DNA from: Pelotomaculum sp.
GTDB taxonomy: Bacteria > Bacillota > Desulfotomaculia > Desulfotomaculales > Pelotomaculaceae
Reading direction: 5' to 3'
DNA: 8,855 nucleotides
Assembly: GCA_003489345.1 (NCBI GenBank)
Contig: DNIT01000161.1
Span: 4,501 to 13,355 of the forward strand
Shown here: positions 5,384-8,855 of the stretch, one piece after another
Position numbering within the stretch: the first letter of the stretch is position 1
How the letters are laid out: each line of letters starts with the position of its first letter
Position numbers and translations under genes: made by a program
The notes under the pieces: generated by a model
Told to the model about the DNA's origin: nothing
The model's input: the letters and a program-made list of their open reading frames with translations, nothing else
The model's database searches: none

Positions 5384-6452
5384 CAGCTTTCACCCCCCGC
5401 ACTGACAGATTGGCTCTGCAAACAAAGAATGCTATCACAAGGACTGCGGCAAAACCGATCAGGACCGCCGTCTGCCCCGCCGCCGGGACACCCTTGGCGC
5501 TGGCAGCCAGCCCGAAGTTATGGGCAAAAGCGGCGCCAGCTATTAAACCGAGCACCGTTACGGCGGAATCGGTATTCCCCTCTGAAGCGGATATAAGCTG
5601 GCGAAGCGGACAGCCGCCCAGCAGCACCGCGCATAAACCGGCCAGGGCCATACCGAGGAAATTCCAGAGACCGTCGCTGTGCGCGATCGGTTGATCTTCA
5701 AAACCCAGTTTAAAAGTACCCATAGTTAAATTACCAATAAGTGCCGCAATCAGGATTGCTCCAAATCCGTAAAGCAGGTAAGAGTCCCGGAACAGAATAA
5801 AATCACGGATGCCGCCGGCCAAACAGAGCCTTGAACGCTGGGCCAAAACACCCACGATAACGCCTGCGATTAGCGCCAGCGCCAGGGGCGCGCGCATGGA
5901 AGCGGGACCTTCCGTGCTGAACATGATATAAGCCGGCTTGGCCAGCAGGAGAATAAACACAGTAATAACCATACCGATAAAAACATAGCCGTTCGATTTG
6001 TTTTGACGCACGGCCCGGCCCAGGGAAAATCCCTTGCGTAAGATAGGTAGACCCAGCCCAACTCCCGCAATCAGCCCGGCAATGCCCCAGAGGGCATTCA
6101 AATCACCTCCGGCGAGGCGCAAAATGGCTCTTAACGGGCATCCCAGGAAAACCAGCATGCCGATCATGGCTATAAAACCGAGCACGAACCTGGTCAGGGT
6201 GCTGGACCCGCCCAGAGACTTGAATTCCCTGGTAGCAACAGCCGCCCCAAAGGCTCCCAGCACCATTCCAATAATTTCCGGGCGTATATACTGCACTGTG
6301 GCTACTTTTTGCAGGCCGAGTCCTCCTGAGATATCCCTGAGAAAACAGGCAATACAATAGCCCATGTTAGCCGGGTTACCGTATTTCACCAGCAGGATCG
6401 CCATAAGACCGGTAATAGCGCCGGCAATAATGATCGTCCATTTTTGCTTCAT
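5343..6452 (-). CDS. yedE: YedE-family membrane transporter, selenium-metabolism-like subgroup (YeeE/YedE)
   Basis: The 369-residue polytopic membrane protein has two similar halves, each carrying a GCPLR motif (104-108 and 280-284) and an earlier cysteine loop: CIACFLRD at 33-40 and SRLCLAGGIRD at 207-217. Hydrophobic helices fill most of the length. The segments VQYIRPEIIG (53-62), STEGPASM (179-186) and QPIAHSDGLWNFLGM (254-268) look like the selenium-metabolism YedE subgroup as I recall it. The related YeeE/TsuA protein imports thiosulfate through conserved cysteines, so thiosulfate is the main alternative substrate; which anion moves here cannot be settled from sequence. The start is ATG 6452-6450 with AAAGGTG 8 bases upstream. 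The protein ends in a hydrophilic tail of about 22 residues, partly encoded in the 41-base overlap with yedF. It is the first gene of a two-gene operon. Confidence 0.9.
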   Translation of the reverse strand: MKQKWTIIIAGAITGLMAILLVKYGNPANMGYCIACFLRDISGGLGLQKVATVQYIRPEIIGMVLGAFGAAVATREFKSLGGSSTLTRFVLGFIAMIGMLVFLGCPLRAILRLAGGDLNALWGIAGLIAGVGLGLPILRKGFSLGRAVRQNKSNGYVFIGMVITVFILLLAKPAYIMFSTEGPASMRAPLALALIAGVIVGVLAQRSRLCLAGGIRDFILFRDSYLLYGFGAILIAALIGNLTMGTFKLGFEDQPIAHSDGLWNFLGMALAGLCAVLLGGCPLRQLISASEGNTDSAVTVLGLIAGAAFAHNFGLAASAKGVPAAGQTAVLIGFAAVLVIAFFVCRANLSVRGVKADAGSQGREGASLS

Positions 6453-6590
6453 CTAAGATTCACCTTTCTTTTGCTGGAATGCTTTCACACGCAACCGAAA
6501 CTACTTGCCCAAAATACGTTATAAATTTAAAATCCACCTCCCCCTGTATTCCTTAAAAGCTAGTATGATTTTATTTCCTTAGTTAGTTTC

Positions 6591-6619
6591 AATATGATGG
6601 TTTAGCAATCCTTTATCAA
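6591..6619 (-). promoter_or_regulatory. Candidate promoter of yedE-yedF
   Basis: On the minus strand TTGATA (6619-6614; 5 of 6 to consensus), a 17-base spacer and CATATT (6596-6591; 4 of 6) make a fair sigma-A promoter. The predicted leader is about 130 bases. The surrounding AT-richness offers other weak matches, so this is tentative. Confidence 0.35.
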
Positions 6620-6630
6620 AGATATTTGAT
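6615..6630. repeat. Palindromic candidate operator overlapping the yedE promoter -35
   Basis: ATCAAA-GATA-TTTGAT is a perfect inverted repeat of 6-base arms with a 4-base centre. On the minus strand its TTTGAT arm overlaps the candidate -35 hexamer. The half-sites resemble FNR/CRP half-sites but face the other way (ATCAA outermost instead of TTGAT), so it is not a standard FNR box. Confidence 0.35.
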
Positions 6631-6760
6631 GTTTTTATAATACCTGGTGCCGCTAATTATATACTTTTATACATTATTATTATAATAAGATAACTTTTTT
6701 TAATGTTAATTATTTGATTTTATATATTATCACCATAATAAAATAACTATCATTTAAAGC

Positions 6761-6797
6761 AAAACAAAAGGGAGGTAAGCCTAAGCCATTACCTCCC
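6761..6797 (-). terminator. Intrinsic terminator of the DUF4097 operon
   Basis: On the minus strand GGGAGGTAA (6797-6789), a 10-base loop and TTACCTCCC (6778-6770) form a perfect 9-pair stem, followed by TTTTGTTTT. It lies 34 bases after the stop codon of the DUF4097 gene. Confidence 0.88.
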
Positions 6798-6830
6798 TAG
6801 TTATAATTCGGGCGAATACAACGCTAAATC

Positions 6831-7934
6831 TCAATTAATGTTCAACTCTATCGGACCGTTTTGCGTACTTAGTTTGGCCTGGCCTTTCCCTGCACCAAGC
6901 TTTAGATTATAGCTTTTGGCGCCAGGAGCGGTATCGTTCCCCGCTACCGAGATGGAGCCGTTGCCGGTCCTGGCTTCCAGCTCCAGACTGGACTGTCCCG
7001 GGATGGTTAAAGTAAGCGCCCCGTTAACAGTGCGCAGATCATAAACCTTTTCCAGCGGCAGTGCTGAAACAAGCTCCACCCGGCCGTTCTTGCTTTCCGC
7101 CTTGATACTGCCTTTCGGGTCCTCCACCCTTACCTCTCCATTTTCAGTGGCAAGCTTTAAATCTCCGCTTATCCCGGCGGCTGTTAAGCGGCCGTTCTTG
7201 CCTTTCACTTCCAGGCTGCCGTCGAGATTCCTTACCGTGACGTCGCCGTGAAGAGAGTTAATGTTCATGTTTCCGGATACATTTTCAGCCTCTATTTCCC
7301 CGTTGCCGCCAAATAGTTCCAGGGTCAACCCGGGCGGCGCCTCCACCGTCAGGCTCACCTCTCCCGGAGTCCTGCGGGCAGCTTCAGTAAGACTGGTGAA
7401 TATCCTGGTGGTTGCGCCCTCCTCCACGGCGACCTCAAACTTACCAGCACCGGCCGTGGCCTTTTCCTCATTCGGCCCGTAGGAGATAATCTTAGCCATG
7501 GCATGCAGTTTGCCGTCCTGGGAAGGTTTCATCAATATCGAACCCAGCTGGTTATCCACCTTCAGCCGGGACCCTTCAGCCAGGCTGACGGGCCCGGACT
7601 CCCACTGCCTGGTATAGCTGTACCGGTTTTCAAAAAGGGACTCTTCTATCATCCGGTTCAACTCAAGAGAAGGCAGCGCATTGATAACCAACCCGGCTAA
7701 AGCCAGGAGGCCGACAACCAGAATGCTTGGGATGTGAAAGACCACTTCCCGGTCCTTGTTGGTGTATCGCCTGATCAAGAACTCCGCCCCCAGGGCAATT
7801 AAAAGCAGGGGCCAGAACCTCCAAAAGATTTTCGGTGATTGGAAGCCGCCAAAATTGTAAACCAGCATGCCTACGCCGGCAGTGACCAGCCCCAGCGCCA
7901 GGGTTAATGGCCCGGCTTTAATCTGAGCCGCCAT
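6831..7934 (-). CDS. LiaF-like membrane protein with DUF4097 beta-helical domain
   Basis: This 367-residue protein has three hydrophobic segments at the N-terminus (about 8-27, 38-53 and 70-86), with the FWPLLLIALGAEFLIRR pattern of LiaI/LiaF-type membrane regions. Residues about 115-367 form a soluble DUF4097 adhesin-like domain, probably outside the membrane. Its core is a short beta repeat marked by NG or HG pairs at 211, 229, 247, 265 and 283 (exactly 18 residues apart), then 304, 325 and 359: for example NGEIEAENVSG, HGDVTVRNLDGS, NGRLTAAGISG and NGEVRVEDPKGS. This predicts a right-handed beta-helix or stacked-strand fold. LiaF-like proteins take part in envelope-stress signalling; the exact role here is unknown. 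The start is ATG 7934-7932 with GGGGAG 4 bases upstream. The gene overlaps the upstream B-box gene by 17 bases and is the last of its operon, followed by a terminator. Confidence 0.85.
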   Translation of the reverse strand: MAAQIKAGPLTLALGLVTAGVGMLVYNFGGFQSPKIFWRFWPLLLIALGAEFLIRRYTNKDREVVFHIPSILVVGLLALAGLVINALPSLELNRMIEESLFENRYSYTRQWESGPVSLAEGSRLKVDNQLGSILMKPSQDGKLHAMAKIISYGPNEEKATAGAGKFEVAVEEGATTRIFTSLTEAARRTPGEVSLTVEAPPGLTLELFGGNGEIEAENVSGNMNINSLHGDVTVRNLDGSLEVKGKNGRLTAAGISGDLKLATENGEVRVEDPKGSIKAESKNGRVELVSALPLEKVYDLRTVNGALTLTIPGQSSLELEARTGNGSISVAGNDTAPGAKSYNLKLGAGKGQAKLSTQNGPIELNIN

Positions 7935-8541
7935 TTTGCTCCCCCCTTCCGGTATTCTTATAAAGCATGTAAATGCCCAGAGCCAGGATTAACAACGGGG
8001 GCACCAGACGGTTCATCAGATAGTGATAGGGCAGGTAATTCGGCAGCAGATTGTTCAAAAGGGCCAGCGCGCCGACAACAATTAAGGCTATGCCAACCAG
8101 GCCCCCCCTGGATTCCAGGAACCCTGTCTCAATCAGAGGGCTGTCTTCCACCGCCTGCCCCTGGTTGATTTGCTTCAGCAACTGCAAGGTGTCAAAGATG
8201 GTGTAAAAGATCACCACCGGCAGCACCAGAGCGGTAATTGCCATAAATTCAGTCACCGCAGCCAGGAATATGGTACCGTAAAAGATAATCATTGTCTGCA
8301 GGCCGCGCTTCATTAAACCCAGATACATGTATCCGGCGCCGGGAATGATGGAGAGGGAAAAGGCCCAAAAGGTACTTCTGGGACTACCGGCAGTCTTCGC
8401 ATCCTCACCTACCCTGCTCTCCAGGCAGTTCCGGCAAAACTGCCTGTTACTTAGGTTAACCAGACAGTCCTCACAGACCGGCTGGTGGCAGACCGAACAG
8501 ATTGCGACAGCCTCCTGTTCTTCATGGTTAGCGCACTTCAT
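7918..8541 (-). CDS. B-box-like zinc-finger membrane protein
   Basis: The 207-residue protein starts with a zinc-binding module of eight ligands: C3-x2-H6-x8-C15-x2-C18-x4-C23-x2-C26-x9-C36-x2-C39. This is a B-box-type pattern with two likely zinc sites on the cytosolic side. Residues about 56-195 are a membrane domain of several helices (about 58-75, 83-118 as one or two, 146-164 and 176-194). PGAGYMYLGLMKRGLQ at 67-82 resembles the TM2-domain motif. The start is ATG 8541-8539, with AAAGGAG 10 bases upstream, and the gene overlaps the previous one by 14 bases. No catalytic residues are seen. The zinc module may bind a partner such as the neighbouring anti-sigma-like protein; this is inference from the operon. 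I know of no firm function for this family in bacteria. Confidence 0.8.
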   Translation of the reverse strand: MKCANHEEQEAVAICSVCHQPVCEDCLVNLSNRQFCRNCLESRVGEDAKTAGSPRSTFWAFSLSIIPGAGYMYLGLMKRGLQTMIIFYGTIFLAAVTEFMAITALVLPVVIFYTIFDTLQLLKQINQGQAVEDSPLIETGFLESRGGLVGIALIVVGALALLNNLLPNYLPYHYLMNRLVPPLLILALGIYMLYKNTGRGEQNGGSD

Positions 8542-8855
8542 CCTTAATCAACTCCTTTGTTAATAGCTCGCTGATATTCCCCATCATGGAATACGCCGTA
8601 TTTACTGCCTCTTCCGATGTTGAAAAGTAACCTTGCACGGCATGCTCCACTCTCTTGCCGGCCAGGTCGAGATTGTTACTGTTTAGAATGCCTCCCCCCG
8701 CCCAAAAAAGGATCATGCTGACGGCTGCCGCGGCGGCAAGATCCCTGAATAAACCCGGCCGCCCGCCGGCAGCCCTTTGCCTGACCAAAACTGCCGGCGG
8801 CGTACTGCGCCTGATAGAATGTATAATTTCGTTGGTGAGGCCGGCGGGAGGGCGC
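8528..8855 (-). CDS. Probable membrane-anchored anti-sigma factor, C-terminal part (N-terminus outside window)
   Basis: The frame is open from the window edge to a TAA at 8530-8528, giving 108 residues with no fixed start inside. An internal TTG at 8788 has no ribosome binding site in front of it and is not taken as the start. The visible part begins PPAGLTNEIIHSIRRSTPP, a pattern common just after the zinc finger of zf-HC2 anti-sigma factors. Then come a basic, proline/glycine-rich linker, one hydrophobic helix (LAAAAAVSMILFWAGGGIL) and an outer tail of about 50 residues. The zinc-binding domain itself would lie outside the window, so the identification rests on topology and neighbours. If right, a sigma-factor gene should lie just upstream. 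It overlaps the B-box gene by 14 bases. Confidence 0.55.
   Translation of the reverse strand, partial: RPPAGLTNEIIHSIRRSTPPAVLVRQRAAGGRPGLFRDLAAAAAVSMILFWAGGGILNSNNLDLAGKRVEHAVQGYFSTSEEAVNTAYSMMGNISELLTKELIKDEVR

Larger units (their letters stand above)
6453..6769. other. AT-rich gap upstream of yedE with direct repeats
   Basis: This gap holds no supported gene. From yedE outward it contains the yedE ribosome binding site, an isolated strong Shine-Dalgarno-like AGGGGGAGGTGG (minus strand, 6545-6534) with no start codon at a usable distance, the candidate promoter and palindrome (6591-6630), then an extremely AT-rich block (about 6650-6760). That block contains a 14-base direct repeat with one mismatch, ATAATAAGATAACT (6682-6695) and ATAATAAAATAACT (6735-6748), offset by 53 bases, and the palindrome TTATTATAATAA near 6676-6687. 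It may act as an upstream promoter element or a regulator-binding region; that is inference. Confidence 0.5.

Noticed and set aside
5410..5694. 94-codon plus-strand frame.
   Set aside because: It is antisense to yedE; its proline/alanine-rich product reflects the complement of membrane-helix codons.
6615..6630. FNR/CRP binding box.
   Set aside because: The half-sites are reversed: ATCAAA-N4-TTTGAT rather than TTGAT-N4-ATCAA.
8528..8788. Complete 86-residue protein starting at TTG 8788.
   Set aside because: The same frame is open to the window edge with plausible protein sequence upstream, and no ribosome binding site precedes the TTG.

Overview
The window looks like chromosomal DNA of a Gram-positive anaerobe of the Clostridia, most like the Desulfotomaculum/Pelotomaculum (Peptococcaceae) group. 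This is inference from gene content and style: moderate GC in genes with AT-rich gaps, very strong G-rich ribosome binding sites, frequent TTG/GTG starts, the acpS-nnr pair, a YedE/YedF-type selenium/sulfur pair and an envelope operon of the anti-sigma/B-box/DUF4097 kind. All nine recognised genes lie on the minus strand, so they are described below in transcription order, from high to low coordinates.

Region A (8855 to about 6760): an operon entering from outside the window. It holds the C-terminal part of a one-helix membrane protein, probably an anti-sigma factor, then a B-box-like zinc-finger membrane protein, then a LiaF-like/DUF4097 protein with a beta-helical repeat domain. The genes overlap by 14 and 17 bases and end at a clear intrinsic terminator. 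The layout suggests cell-envelope stress sensing.

Region B (about 6760 to 5100): a 317-base AT-rich gap with a candidate promoter and operator, then yedE (multi-pass transporter of the YeeE/YedE family, closest to the selenium-metabolism subgroup) and yedF (70-residue TusA-like carrier). They overlap by 41 bases and end at an intrinsic terminator.

Region C (about 5100 to 4818): a gap with an unexplained 13-pair inverted repeat right behind an extended -10 element on the plus strand (candidate small RNA), and a near-consensus sigma-A promoter for the next minus-strand gene.

Region D (4817 to about 1634): a metallo-beta-lactamase-fold hydrolase, then, after a short gap holding a nested inverted repeat, a LytS-type sensor kinase with a GAF-like input domain and its LytTR response regulator (11-base overlap), then a terminator.

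Region E (1473 to 1): acpS (holo-ACP synthase) and nnr (NAD(P)HX repair enzyme, cut by the window edge), joined by an ATGA overlap.

No mobile elements, CRISPR arrays, rRNA or tRNA genes were found. The parts most worth a second look are the intergenic RNA candidate near 5028-5093, the yedE-yedF pair, and the anti-sigma/B-box/DUF4097 operon.
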